From positions 1 to 24,700 of the forward strand of contig JAMCTB010000200.1 of the NCBI GenBank assembly GCA_023380955.1: a DNA stretch of 24,700 nucleotides, given 5' to 3'. Origin of the DNA: Chloroflexota bacterium (GTDB taxonomy: Bacteria; Chloroflexota; UBA6077). Shown in pieces: positions 6,969-14,832 of this stretch. The notes beneath the pieces are model-generated. The model was given only the letters and a program-made list of their open reading frames with translations. It ran no database searches and was not told the origin of the DNA. The stretch's first letter is position 1, and each line of letters opens with the position of its first letter. Both the position numbers and the translations under genes were made by a program.

Positions 6969-7268
6969 ATGCCGTCACAGACAGTCAAGGTAGAGCTGAT
7001 TGGTGTCGTCCGTGATCTCGTGCGGGAGCGGATCGTCGAGGTCGACCTGCGAGACCGGACCCACGTCTCCTACAGGGACGTTTTGGATAGCCTGGTGGAG
7101 CGCTATGGGCCCGGGTTGAGAGAAAGGTTGTATGGCCCGCGCGGGCTCCTGAGCATTGTGAAAGTCTACGGCGGCGGCAAATTGATCGAGAACCTGGACG
7201 ATTGTGTCTCAGTCACGGATGGCCCTCTTGTGCGGATAATTGTCTTTGCGGCTGCGGGCGGCGGGTAG
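6969..7268 (+). CDS. MoaD/ThiS-like beta-grasp sulfur-carrier protein
   Basis: The 99-residue protein reads as a ubiquitin-like fold: VKVELIGVVRDLVRERIVEVDL at the start, a YRDVLDSLVERYGPGL helix, a late LVRIIVFAAAGGG strand and a Gly-Gly type C-terminus. MoaD and ThiS carry sulfur as a C-terminal thiocarboxylate for molybdopterin or thiamin synthesis. Here the chain ends in three glycines rather than exactly two. It lies 15 nt after the binding-protein gene and 25 nt before a molybdopterin enzyme gene, which fits a dedicated carrier for that enzyme's cofactor. No MoaE or MoeB partner is encoded nearby. A protein-tagging role is an alternative. Confidence 0.75.
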   Translation: MPSQTVKVELIGVVRDLVRERIVEVDLRDRTHVSYRDVLDSLVERYGPGLRERLYGPRGLLSIVKVYGGGKLIENLDDCVSVTDGPLVRIIVFAAAGGG

Positions 7269-7293
7269 CGAGTCCTTTCTATACGAGGTTTGC

Positions 7294-9870
7294 ATGGAAA
7301 CCAGTGATGTTCATGAAGATGTTTGGATTCCGACGGTGTGTGCCAACTGCTTTTCGTTCTGCCCCATCCGGGCCCATCGGGTTGATGGGGTTATCGTTAA
7401 GATCGAAGGCAACCCAGACGATCCGCTGACTCAGGGGAGGATCTGCGCCCGCGGCTTGAGCGGGATCAACATCCTCTACGACCCAAATCGTCTCAACTAT
7501 CCCGTCAGAAGGACGAATCCCAACAAGGGGCGGGGAATAGATCCGAAGTGGGAGCGTATCAGTTGGGAGGAGGCTCTGGATACCATCGCTGCCAAGCTGC
7601 GCGAGGTGCGGGAGGACGATCCCCGGAAGCTGGTTGCCAGTTTTGGTGTGAACGGCGGTCCACAATCCTACACTCTCGAGGCCTTTGCGGTTGCCTATGG
7701 AACACCCAACATTTTCGTTGGGGGCGCCGGCAACCATTGCGCCAGCGGCAAGCACTTCATCGGCGGACTTACCCACGCCTCTTGGGTATCCCAACCGGAC
7801 TTCAACTTCTGCAACTACTTCCTCAACTTCGGAGTACCGGTGGGCACCGGCGCCTACTACGGAGTCAATGCCGCGGTGCGGAAGATGGCGGACGCCCGCG
7901 CCCGGGGCATGAAGCACGTGGTGCTCGATCCCTGGATGGGGATGCCCGCGCAGAGCGCAGACGAGTGGGTGCCCATCATTCCCGGCACCGATGCCGCGGT
8001 GGCCCTGGCGATGACCAACTTGCTTCTCAATGAATACCGGGTCTACGACCACGAGTACTTGGAGCACGAGACCAACGGCCCATATCTGGTGGGAGATGAC
8101 GGCCACTATCTCCGTGATGCTGATGACAAGCCGCAGATGTGGGATGCGGTTGAGGACAGGCCCAAACCCTATGACGCAGCCTTCAACCAGGTTGCGCTGG
8201 AGGTCGACCGAGTCGTCGACGGGCGCCGTTGGCGAAGCGCCTTCTCGGTCATCAAGGAGCATGTGAAGCGATACACCCCAGAGCTGGCGACCGAGATCAG
8301 CGGTGTGCCCGTGGTCACCATCCGCCGGCTCGCGAGGGAATTCGGCTCCGCCGCTCGTATCGGGGAGACGATCGTGCTGGAGGGACACGAGCTTCCCTTC
8401 CGGCCTGTGGCGCTCTCCTACTTCAAGGGTCCGCAGGCGCACAAGCACTCAGCCCTCATTTCTACGGCCCTTGAGCTGCTGAGTGCCATCGTGGGGGTCC
8501 GCTCAGTTCCGGGGAGTTACGTCGGAATCAATTCACGGTCTCTGGGCCATCCGGAGACCGGCTTCCCCAAGTGGTCCCCGACTGATGGGCCAGATGGCCT
8601 ACTGGTGACGGGTAGATGGGTGGTACCCCCATCACAGCCATGGCCACCCGTCTACCCCAAGAAGCCCGAGGACCTCGGTCTGGGCCAGCTCATCCCGCCT
8701 TCGCACGGAAACACGCCCATGCTGCCCCTTGTCTCCCAGGACCCGGCGAGATACGGCATCGACTACAAACCGGCGGTCCAGATAATGGTGGCGACGAACT
8801 TCGCCATGAGCCTGTCCGACCCCGAGGTGGTGGAGGGGTTCTTCAAAGACATCTTCACCGTGAACTTCAACCTCTTCCTGGATGAGTCCGCGGAGCTATC
8901 GGACATCGTCCTGCCCGACTGCAGCTACCTGGAACGCCTGGATGTCAATGCGGACTGGATGGCCAACGGATGTGCGACAGACTCATGGTCATATCCTCTC
9001 CGCCAGCCCGCCGTCGCACCCATAGCGGAGCGCAGGTCTGCGAGCAGCGTCCTCTTGGACCTTGCCGAACGGGTCGGTATCACCCCCGACATCAATGCGG
9101 TAATGAATGTTTCGTTCGGCTTCCGCGAGCCCTATCTGCTCGAATCGGATAGGCAGTACACTCTCGAAGAGGTGGTCGATGCACGCTACAAGTCCTGGTT
9201 CGGTGAGCAGTTCGGTCTGGAGTGGATGAGGAAACACGGCATCCTTGCCTGGCCCAAGAGGGTAGACGAAGTGTACTGGCATTCCTTCGTGAAGACCCGC
9301 ATTCCCATCTACTTCGAGCACTTCCTGACATTCAAGGAGACTCTGGAAGGCATCCAGAGGGAGACGGGACTATTTCTTGATTTGGATCTGGATGATTACC
9401 AACCTTATCCGGATTGGCGGCCGTGCGCAGCTCACACCGAACCACGACCGGAATTCGATCTAACCGCCATATACTTCCGCATTCCCTTCCAGTCCTTTAC
9501 CTCGACCGGCGACAACGCGTGGTTGGACGAGGTTTCCACGATCGACACCTACGCCAATCGGATCAATATCAACACGGCGACCGCGGCAAAGAAAGGCATC
9601 GTGGATGGCGACTGGATCGAGCTCGAATCCGCGGGCACGGGAAAAACCGTGCGCGGACGGGCCCGCCTTACCCAATGCGTGCATCCAGAGGTTGTTGCCA
9701 TGTCGGGTCACGGCGGACACTGGGCCAGGGGGCTTCCGCTGGCCAGCCAACCCGGCAAGGGCATCAACTTCAACCGGCTTCTCAAGCAGGACTTTGCCCA
9801 CATGGACACCCTTTCTCTGAACCTCGACCTCTGTGCGAAGGTCAAGGTCACCAAAGTAGGGAGGCCATAA
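7294..9870 (+). CDS. molybdopterin oxidoreductase catalytic subunit, DMSO reductase family
   Basis: The 858-residue protein starts with a Cys-x2-Cys-x3-Cys...Cys 4Fe-4S site (Cys16, 19, 23 and 51) in the MGD-enzyme N-terminal domain. The molybdopterin core follows, and a C-terminal dinucleotide-binding domain (near DTYANRININTATAAKKGI and VAMSGHGGHWARG). Cys149 in GNHCASG is a plausible Mo ligand, as in the polysulfide/thiosulfate reductase and related groups. No Tat signal is present, so the enzyme is probably cytoplasmic-facing. The ATG at 7294 is chosen for its GAGG at 7285-7288 and closeness to the Cys cluster; the frame is open further upstream. With the ferredoxin and NrfD-like genes it makes a three-part complex. 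Phenylacetyl-CoA:acceptor oxidoreductase (PadBCD) has a similar cytoplasm-facing layout and is one possible analogue; thiosulfate or polysulfide reductase is another. The substrate is not determined. Confidence 0.92.
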   Translation: METSDVHEDVWIPTVCANCFSFCPIRAHRVDGVIVKIEGNPDDPLTQGRICARGLSGINILYDPNRLNYPVRRTNPNKGRGIDPKWERISWEEALDTIAAKLREVREDDPRKLVASFGVNGGPQSYTLEAFAVAYGTPNIFVGGAGNHCASGKHFIGGLTHASWVSQPDFNFCNYFLNFGVPVGTGAYYGVNAAVRKMADARARGMKHVVLDPWMGMPAQSADEWVPIIPGTDAAVALAMTNLLLNEYRVYDHEYLEHETNGPYLVGDDGHYLRDADDKPQMWDAVEDRPKPYDAAFNQVALEVDRVVDGRRWRSAFSVIKEHVKRYTPELATEISGVPVVTIRRLAREFGSAARIGETIVLEGHELPFRPVALSYFKGPQAHKHSALISTALELLSAIVGVRSVPGSYVGINSRSLGHPETGFPKWSPTDGPDGLLVTGRWVVPPSQPWPPVYPKKPEDLGLGQLIPPSHGNTPMLPLVSQDPARYGIDYKPAVQIMVATNFAMSLSDPEVVEGFFKDIFTVNFNLFLDESAELSDIVLPDCSYLERLDVNADWMANGCATDSWSYPLRQPAVAPIAERRSASSVLLDLAERVGITPDINAVMNVSFGFREPYLLESDRQYTLEEVVDARYKSWFGEQFGLEWMRKHGILAWPKRVDEVYWHSFVKTRIPIYFEHFLTFKETLEGIQRETGLFLDLDLDDYQPYPDWRPCAAHTEPRPEFDLTAIYFRIPFQSFTSTGDNAWLDEVSTIDTYANRININTATAAKKGIVDGDWIELESAGTGKTVRGRARLTQCVHPEVVAMSGHGGHWARGLPLASQPGKGINFNRLLKQDFAHMDTLSLNLDLCAKVKVTKVGRP

Positions 9871-10502
9871 TGCGGTACGGAATGGTGATAGATCTCAAGC
9901 GGTGTATAAGCTGCTACGCATGTCAGGTGGCGTGCAAGTCGGAGAATGCCACGCCTCCCGGAGTGCTATACGCATGGGCCTTTAGGCAGGAGCAGGGAGA
10001 GTATCCTAATGCGCGGCAGGTATACCTACCGATGCTGTGCAATCACTGCGCTGAGCCTTCATGTGTGGAGGTTTGCCCGACTGGCGCGACGCACAAGCGA
10101 GATACGGACGGCGTAGTGTTGATCGACCCGGAGAAATGCGTCGGCTGCCGCGCGTGCATGACGGCTTGCCCTTACCACGCTCGATACTACGTCGACAAAA
10201 TCCGCAACTACTACCCTGGCCAGGGTCTTACTCCTTACGAGACAGCGGGATACGGCCGCCACAACGCGGGCACGGTAGAAAAGTGCAACTTCTGCGCTGA
10301 CCGTCTCCAAAAGGGACAAGAGCCCGCCTGTGCGGCGAACTGTCCGGCAATGGCCCGGACATTCGGTGACCTCGACGATCCCGACAGCGCGCCCAGCCTG
10401 CTCATACGGCGTGAAGGGGCATTTCAGCTTCTGCCCGACCAAGGCAACGATCCCTCGGTGTACTATCTGCCGGCCGAAAGGCCGGCCAAGGAGTCCAGAT
10501 GA
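9870..10502 (+). CDS. four-cluster ferredoxin subunit (DmsB/PsrB type)
   Basis: The 210-residue protein has 16 Cys in four clusters of four: 12/15/18/22, 57/60/65/69, 90/93/96/100 and 139/142/154/158. This is the usual pattern for the electron-transfer subunit of molybdoenzyme complexes. It would pass electrons between the MGD subunit and quinone at the NrfD-like subunit. The ATG at 9870 overlaps the upstream stop by one base (TAATG), and GGGAGG lies just before it. The frame is open much further upstream, but that part lies inside the catalytic-subunit gene. There is no signal peptide, consistent with the catalytic subunit. The C-terminal tail (VYYLPAERPAKESR) is ordinary for the family. Confidence 0.93.
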   Translation: MRYGMVIDLKRCISCYACQVACKSENATPPGVLYAWAFRQEQGEYPNARQVYLPMLCNHCAEPSCVEVCPTGATHKRDTDGVVLIDPEKCVGCRACMTACPYHARYYVDKIRNYYPGQGLTPYETAGYGRHNAGTVEKCNFCADRLQKGQEPACAANCPAMARTFGDLDDPDSAPSLLIRREGAFQLLPDQGNDPSVYYLPAERPAKESR

Positions 10503-11398
10503 ACCGACCCACGCCGAGCATCTATTCGGACCTAGGTGCCGTCTATCGGCCCGAGAGGGTGTGGGCGGAAGGCCGAGCAATCACGTTGGTGATCGCACAC
10601 TTTTTGTCGGGTGCCGGCGCAGGTGGGTGGCTGATAGGCCTCATCATTGGCCTGCGACTTGCCTCCCTGCTGGGTCTAGCCGCGGTTGTGCTCGGGGGCG
10701 CAATCCATCTCGGTTTCCTGGGCCATCCGGAGAGGGCCCTGAGAATGATGGCGAAGCCGCAGAGCTCGTGGATCAGTCGCGGGCTTTGGTCGATGCTCCT
10801 CTTCGTGCCCACTGCGGCTTTGTATGTCGCCGGGGCCTACGGAGCGTGGAGTACCCGGTCCGCTTTTTCGGTCGTCATGCTGGTGCTGTCGCTCGTGGGA
10901 ATGGCCGGGATCTTTCTCTATAAGGGTTTTGTATACGCAGTGGCCCGCGCCGTGCCCCTGTGGCACTCGCCTCTGCTGCCGGTTTCGTATATATCAGCCG
11001 GTTTGCGGGGCGGGGCCGCTCTGGCGCTTATCGGGCTTGCATTTTCTCCCTCTGGGCAAGATCGGCATGCCGTTCAAACCTGGTGGCTCGCCGCCACGGC
11101 CGCCATGGTCTTCCTCTTTGCGTTGGAACTTGCCATGGGGCTTGATGACAAGACGGTGCGGCGTTCTCTTAGTGCACTTGCGGAAGGGTCGGTTGCGTGG
11201 GCCTTCTTCGGTGGGTTCGTCCTATTTGGTCTTGTGGTGCCGGTTGCCCTCGTCATTACCAGTTTGGACGCATCGATCGGCAGTGCGGGGCTGTTGATTG
11301 CGGGGATCACCTCGCTTGGGGGTGACTTAGCATACAAGTACTGTATGAACACCGCAGCCACTTATGTGCCTTTGCTTGGCCCGAGGGGCATCGCCTGA
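10499..11398 (+). CDS. NrfD/DmsC-like integral membrane subunit
   Basis: The 299-residue protein has about eight hydrophobic segments (roughly 27-49, 54-74, 95-115, 122-145, 160-180, 190-210, 226-250 and 258-275). It carries the family-like HLGFLGHPERALRMMAKPQSSWISRG loop at about 70-95. NrfD/PsrC/DmsC proteins anchor the complex and exchange electrons with the quinone pool. The start overlaps the ferredoxin stop by ATGA, with AAGGAG at ideal distance. It closes the three-gene complex. Whether it pumps or simply exchanges protons cannot be judged from sequence. The direction of the reaction (quinone reduction or quinol oxidation) depends on the unknown substrate. Confidence 0.88.
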   Translation: MNRPTPSIYSDLGAVYRPERVWAEGRAITLVIAHFLSGAGAGGWLIGLIIGLRLASLLGLAAVVLGGAIHLGFLGHPERALRMMAKPQSSWISRGLWSMLLFVPTAALYVAGAYGAWSTRSAFSVVMLVLSLVGMAGIFLYKGFVYAVARAVPLWHSPLLPVSYISAGLRGGAALALIGLAFSPSGQDRHAVQTWWLAATAAMVFLFALELAMGLDDKTVRRSLSALAEGSVAWAFFGGFVLFGLVVPVALVITSLDASIGSAGLLIAGITSLGGDLAYKYCMNTAATYVPLLGPRGIA

Positions 11399-11549
11399 AT
11401 AATGCTCGCGGAGTGCGTTGAAGGAGGGCTGCTGCGGGCGCGGTGCTGCCGGGGCAGTGTTGCCGGAGGCGGGAGTGGTGTACCCGGCCGGTCTCGTGTA
11501 GTCTCAAAAAAGGTAATCCCTATTGCGCCCACAGGGGAGGCACGAAAAG

Positions 11550-12149
11550 ATGGAATTCCCGGAAGTCGTCAGGCAGCGCTACGCCACAAAGAGATTCGAC
11601 GGGCGCACTCTGCCGCAGGGCAAGATCGACGAGCTTCTCGAACTAATTCGGTTGGCGCCTTCGGCCCTGAATCTACAGCCTTGGAAGATCAAGGTCATCA
11701 GTGATCCTGAAATGAAAGCCACGCTCGCTCCAGCGACCGGCAATCCGGAAATGACGACCACGGCCTCCCACATCCTCGTGTTCTGCGCCGACACAGAGAT
11801 GGAGACCCTTGTCGGAAAGACCATGGACGGCATGGTGAAGGCGGGAGTCCCCGGCCAGATAATGACCCACGTCCGGGAACTCTGCGAGCAGATGGTTCTC
11901 TGTCTGGATACCCAGCAAAGGAAGGAATGGTCCACACACCAAGTCTTCCTTGCCCTAGGGAACGCCGTGAACGGTGCCAAGGCTCTCGGCTTCGATTCGT
12001 GTCCAGTGACCGAATTCAAGCCCGAGGAATTCAGACGCATCCTGAACGTGCCCGCGCACCTGTTTCCCGTGGTCATATGCCCGCTGGGGTATGGCGCACA
12101 GCCGGCCAACCCGAAGCTCCGCTTCCCGCTCGAGGACATCCTGCTCTAG
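11550..12149 (+). CDS. nitroreductase-family FMN flavoprotein
   Basis: The 199-residue protein opens with the family hallmark VVRQRYATKRFDG and continues with IRLAPSALNLQPWKIKVI, both part of the FMN phosphate and ring site. It ends with VICPLGYGAQP, the usual late FMN contact. Family members reduce nitroaromatics, quinones, flavins or enoate-like compounds with NAD(P)H, and work as cytoplasmic dimers. GGGGAGG lies 9 nt before the ATG at 11550. It follows the NrfD-like gene on the same strand after 151 nt; that gap has a CTGCCGGGGCAG dyad and no clear promoter or T-tract terminator, so membership of the molybdoenzyme operon is possible but unproven. The next gene converges on it after 66 nt. 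Confidence 0.88.
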   Translation: MEFPEVVRQRYATKRFDGRTLPQGKIDELLELIRLAPSALNLQPWKIKVISDPEMKATLAPATGNPEMTTTASHILVFCADTEMETLVGKTMDGMVKAGVPGQIMTHVRELCEQMVLCLDTQQRKEWSTHQVFLALGNAVNGAKALGFDSCPVTEFKPEEFRRILNVPAHLFPVVICPLGYGAQPANPKLRFPLEDILL

Positions 12150-12215
12150 ACGCTCCGCGGGGATGCCCATTGGCTGCCTCGGCGCGGGTCTGCGAACGCC
12201 TCCCGACGCTCCTAT

Positions 12216-12896
12216 CTAGGCCCGGCGCGCCATGAGATGTCCGCCGAATGCTGTAACCCACAGGAGGACCGGGTAGCCTATCCAGCGCTCCACACCGCCC
12301 TCGCCCAGAGGCGCCATCGGGTTTGCATCCCCCAAGGCAGCGTAGAGAATGAGGCCCACGAGGCCGACTGCGCCCAGCACAACGGAGAAATAACGGAAGG
12401 GCGACGAGGTGAGTTGGTAGGAAAGGATGGCCGCCAAGGCTCCCGCGGCGAAGGTAAGCAGCGCGAAACCCGCATGGATATTGCCGTAGTTGCCGGGGAA
12501 GACCCCTACCCCAAGGGCTCCCAGCCCATACAGGGCGAGGAAGATGGAAGGCCACTTCCTCTTGGACTCCCTGTACAGAAGAAACGCGCCCAGGAGGGTG
12601 AGGACTCCGGCGGCCATCATGACAGAGTTGAAGATGTGTGCCGACGGCTCGTGGATGATGCTATCCGGCGGCCTCGTGGATCCCAGGTCGCTGATCGCGC
12701 TCTTCGCGGTGGTGTAAGCACTTGGATAAAGGGCTTCTGCGGTGATGATGCCCATGAAGCCGATCACACCGGCCCCGAAGAGGGAGGCCCCCGCCCAGGT
12801 TAGCGCACCGGCTCGTCCTGCCAGGGGGGCCCTCCTCCTGTTTGAGGTCGTCCTCCTGTTCGGCGCTCCTCTCCTGTTTACACGCGGGTCTGCCAT
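12216..12896 (-). CDS. DUF998-like integral membrane protein
   Basis: The 226-residue protein has an Arg-rich cytoplasmic N-tail (1-30) followed by about six hydrophobic segments. It shows the DUF998-type features SAISDLGS after the first segment and GVFPGNYGNIHAGFALLTFAAG in the middle. The family function is not established. The ATG at 12896 has no clear ribosome binding site, but an extended -10 lies exactly where a leaderless start would require it. It faces the nitroreductase gene. The N-tail includes three tandem hexad repeats (12825-12878). Whether it is functionally linked to its neighbours is not apparent. Confidence 0.75.
   Translation of the reverse strand: MADPRVNRRGAPNRRTTSNRRRAPLAGRAGALTWAGASLFGAGVIGFMGIITAEALYPSAYTTAKSAISDLGSTRPPDSIIHEPSAHIFNSVMMAAGVLTLLGAFLLYRESKRKWPSIFLALYGLGALGVGVFPGNYGNIHAGFALLTFAAGALAAILSYQLTSSPFRYFSVVLGAVGLVGLILYAALGDANPMAPLGEGGVERWIGYPVLLWVTAFGGHLMARRA
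12825..12878 (-). repeat. three 18-bp tandem units encoding NRR-type hexads
   Basis: Within the DUF998-like gene, residues 7-24 read NRRGAP, NRRTTS, NRRRAP. Each unit begins AACAGGAG in DNA. The repeats create a strongly basic N-terminal tail before the first membrane segment. This is probably recent in-frame expansion. Confidence 0.6.
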
Positions 12897-12902
12897 GCCA
12901 CG

Positions 12903-12911
12903 ATGCTACCA
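12903..12911 (-). promoter_or_regulatory. extended -10 implying a leaderless transcript for the DUF998-like gene
   Basis: Read on the minus strand, 12911-12903 is TGGTAGCAT, that is TG-N-TAGCAT. The start point expected about 7 nt downstream coincides with the A of the ATG at 12896. No Shine-Dalgarno is present between them, consistent with a leaderless mRNA. No -35 match is visible. Confidence 0.45.
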
Positions 12912-12960
12912 GGTGGGAGCGAATCGGTCGGTCGGCGATGCGGCTGCGGCCTCGAGGATT

Positions 12961-12994
12961 GCCGCCCGGCCCCGGGGTGCGGGGGCCGGGCGGC
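12961..12994. terminator. 13-bp all-GC hairpin between the DUF5666 and DUF998 genes
   Basis: GCCGCCCGGCCCC (12961-12973) pairs perfectly with 12982-12994 around an 8-nt loop. It lies about 84 nt after the stop of the DUF5666 gene on the minus strand and ahead of the DUF998 promoter. It could end the exporter operon transcript. Neither side has a T-run, so it would be a U-less terminator of the kind proposed in high-GC bacteria, or an mRNA 3'-end stabiliser. Confidence 0.5.
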
Positions 12995-13077
12995 GCGTCG
13001 GCGAGGCGGGCTTCGCCGAACAAAGATGGGCGGACGTTTCTGGGGGAGTTGTCCGCCGCGCCTTCAGAGAGGGCGGC

Positions 13078-13566
13078 CTACTTGACCGCCGTGGTGGTTG
13101 TCGAGCCTCCGGAAGGCGGCGTGACTTGAGGCAAGGACCCGCCCAGCTCAATGCGGGTGGCCGTGATCGACCCGTCGTCATTGGACGTGCCCGACACCAC
13201 TACATCTTCACCGATTACGAGGTCGGATTGGGCGGCATCCTGGGTCTTGGAAATGGAAGTCGAACCCGAGACAAGGATGATCTTGCTGTTGCCGTCCGAG
13301 GTTTTGACAGTGATGCTGGAATCATCTGCGGCGATGATGCTTCCTGCGACCATGTTCCTACCCGGCACGCCGTTCGCGCCGGTGACGGCGAGGTCTCCCG
13401 AAGGCGGAGTTCCGTTGCCCGGAAACTGCCCGGACTCCGTAGTTGCCTGTCCATTGGTGTTCGGCGTCTGAGTGGAGCTGCCGGCGCTGGCCCTGCCTCC
13501 AAAGAAGGCGCCGACCCCTACAGCTATCACGAGTACCACCACCACTGCTATCAGCCACTTCTTCAT
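13078..13566 (-). CDS. secreted or membrane-anchored DUF5666-type protein
   Basis: The 162-residue product has a Lys-Lys N-terminus, one hydrophobic segment (about 4-26), a Gly/Pro/Thr-rich spacer (28-70) and a small beta domain at about 75-145 (GSIIAADDSSITVKTSDG, DLVIGEDVVVSGTSNDDGSITATRIEL). That resembles the DUF5666 OB-like module. The tail is Thr-rich. The ATG at 13566 has GGAGGAGG close upstream, so the eight-residue extension to 13590 is not used. It is the last gene of the exporter operon, 33 nt after the permease stop, suggesting a cargo or accessory role outside the membrane; no function is established. Confidence 0.75.
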   Translation of the reverse strand: MKKWLIAVVVVLVIAVGVGAFFGGRASAGSSTQTPNTNGQATTESGQFPGNGTPPSGDLAVTGANGVPGRNMVAGSIIAADDSSITVKTSDGNSKIILVSGSTSISKTQDAAQSDLVIGEDVVVSGTSNDDGSITATRIELGGSLPQVTPPSGGSTTTTAVK

Positions 13567-13599
13567 GCGCAACCTCCTCCAGGGCCCCAAGGGCCTTCT

Positions 13600-14832
13600 C
13601 TATTCGTATCTGAGTGATTGGATCGGGTTGAGCCCGGCAGCGCGACGTGCCGGGTAGAACCCGAAAACGATCCCAATGACCGCGGAGAGCCCAAACGACA
13701 GCAACACCCATTCCACGGTGACGACAGATGTCAGTCCGCCAAACCTGGAGAGCGCCAAGCTGATCAACCAGCCCAAAAGCACGCCAAGGATGCCGCTCGC
13801 GAAGGTTAGGACCACCGCCTCCACCAAGAACTGGAAGCTCACGTCGCGGCGCTTGGCCCCAATGGCCTTGCGCAGCCCGATCTCCCGGGTGCGCTCCGTG
13901 ACGGTAGTCAGCATCATGTTCATGATCCCGATGCCCCCGACCACCAGGGAGATCCCTGCTATCGCGGCTAGCAGCAAGGTCAGGGTCCTTGCCGTCGAGG
14001 TTGCCGACGCGGCCAGGTCCGATTGGTTCAGAACCGAGAAGTCGGCCGAGGTTGCCTCGTTGATCCCGTGGCGTGTCAGCAACAGGTTGGTTATGTCCGT
14101 CTGGAGCTGGGTCATACTCGCCTGGTCGCGTGCCTGCACGCTGATACTGGAAAGATATTTGCTCTGACCGGCAAGCAGTTTCTGGCCAGCCGATAGAGGC
14201 ACGTATATGGCGTCATCAGCGTTTTCCGGGCCGGTTCCGCCCTTCTGCGCCGCCACCCCGATCACCGTGAACTTGGAGCTCTTGATGCGCACCGTTTGTC
14301 CGATGGGATCGCTGCCGCCGTTTGCCGGGTCGCCAAAAAGGTCGATAGCTACTTGGTAGCCGAGTACGGCCACGCGGGACGCGTCCTCAACTTGTCGGTC
14401 GGAGAAAAATGATCCGCTCGCGACGCTTACGTTCCTCACCGTCTGGTAGCCGGGCGTTGTGGCTATCACCTGGCTGTTTGTGTTGCCCGAGGTGGCTACG
14501 ATCTGATATCGCCCGTTGACCTGAGGGGCGATGCCCGCCACATTATCGAGCTCACTGATCGTGGAAGCGTCGTCAGGAGTCAGAGTCTGTGCACTTCCGA
14601 AAGCCGCGCGGACCATATTGGCGCTACGTTGGGCGCCGGGTGTCACGGTCAGCAGGTTGGCCCCCGCGGACTCGATGCTTGCCGTGATCGAGGCCTGGCT
14701 GCCCTGCCCCACCGCGGTAAGGGCGATCACTGATGCGATCCCGATGACAATACCGAGAACGGTCAGACCGGAGCGGATCTTGTTCGTGGAGATGGCCTTG
14801 AAAGCCTCTTCGATGATGTCGAAGACTCTCAC
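13600..14832 (-). CDS. MacB/FtsX-type ABC transporter permease
   Basis: The 410-residue protein has one N-terminal transmembrane segment (about 22-42), a large external MacB-type domain (about 45-275) and three C-terminal segments. These include TLLLAAIAGISLVVGGIGIMNMMLTTVTERTREIGLRKAIGA, the FtsX-family hallmark, and a final RRAAGLNPIQSLRYE. Such permeases act with an ATPase and an adaptor as mechanotransmission exporters, often of peptides, lipids or antibiotics. The GTG start at 14832 overlaps the ATPase stop by GTGA, with AAGGAGG just upstream. It is the third gene of the operon starting at 17212. Confidence 0.93.
   Translation of the reverse strand: MRVFDIIEEAFKAISTNKIRSGLTVLGIVIGIASVIALTAVGQGSQASITASIESAGANLLTVTPGAQRSANMVRAAFGSAQTLTPDDASTISELDNVAGIAPQVNGRYQIVATSGNTNSQVIATTPGYQTVRNVSVASGSFFSDRQVEDASRVAVLGYQVAIDLFGDPANGGSDPIGQTVRIKSSKFTVIGVAAQKGGTGPENADDAIYVPLSAGQKLLAGQSKYLSSISVQARDQASMTQLQTDITNLLLTRHGINEATSADFSVLNQSDLAASATSTARTLTLLLAAIAGISLVVGGIGIMNMMLTTVTERTREIGLRKAIGAKRRDVSFQFLVEAVVLTFASGILGVLLGWLISLALSRFGGLTSVVTVEWVLLSFGLSAVIGIVFGFYPARRAAGLNPIQSLRYE

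Noticed and set aside
11399..11549. Possible riboswitch or terminator in the gap before the nitroreductase gene
   Set aside because: Only a short CTGCCGGGGCAG dyad and an A-run on the coding strand were seen; no known riboswitch core or T-tract hairpin could be recognised.
12742..13617. 291-codon plus-strand frame across DUF998, the hairpin and DUF5666
   Set aside because: Runs antisense through two minus-strand genes with recognisable families and has no domain of its own.
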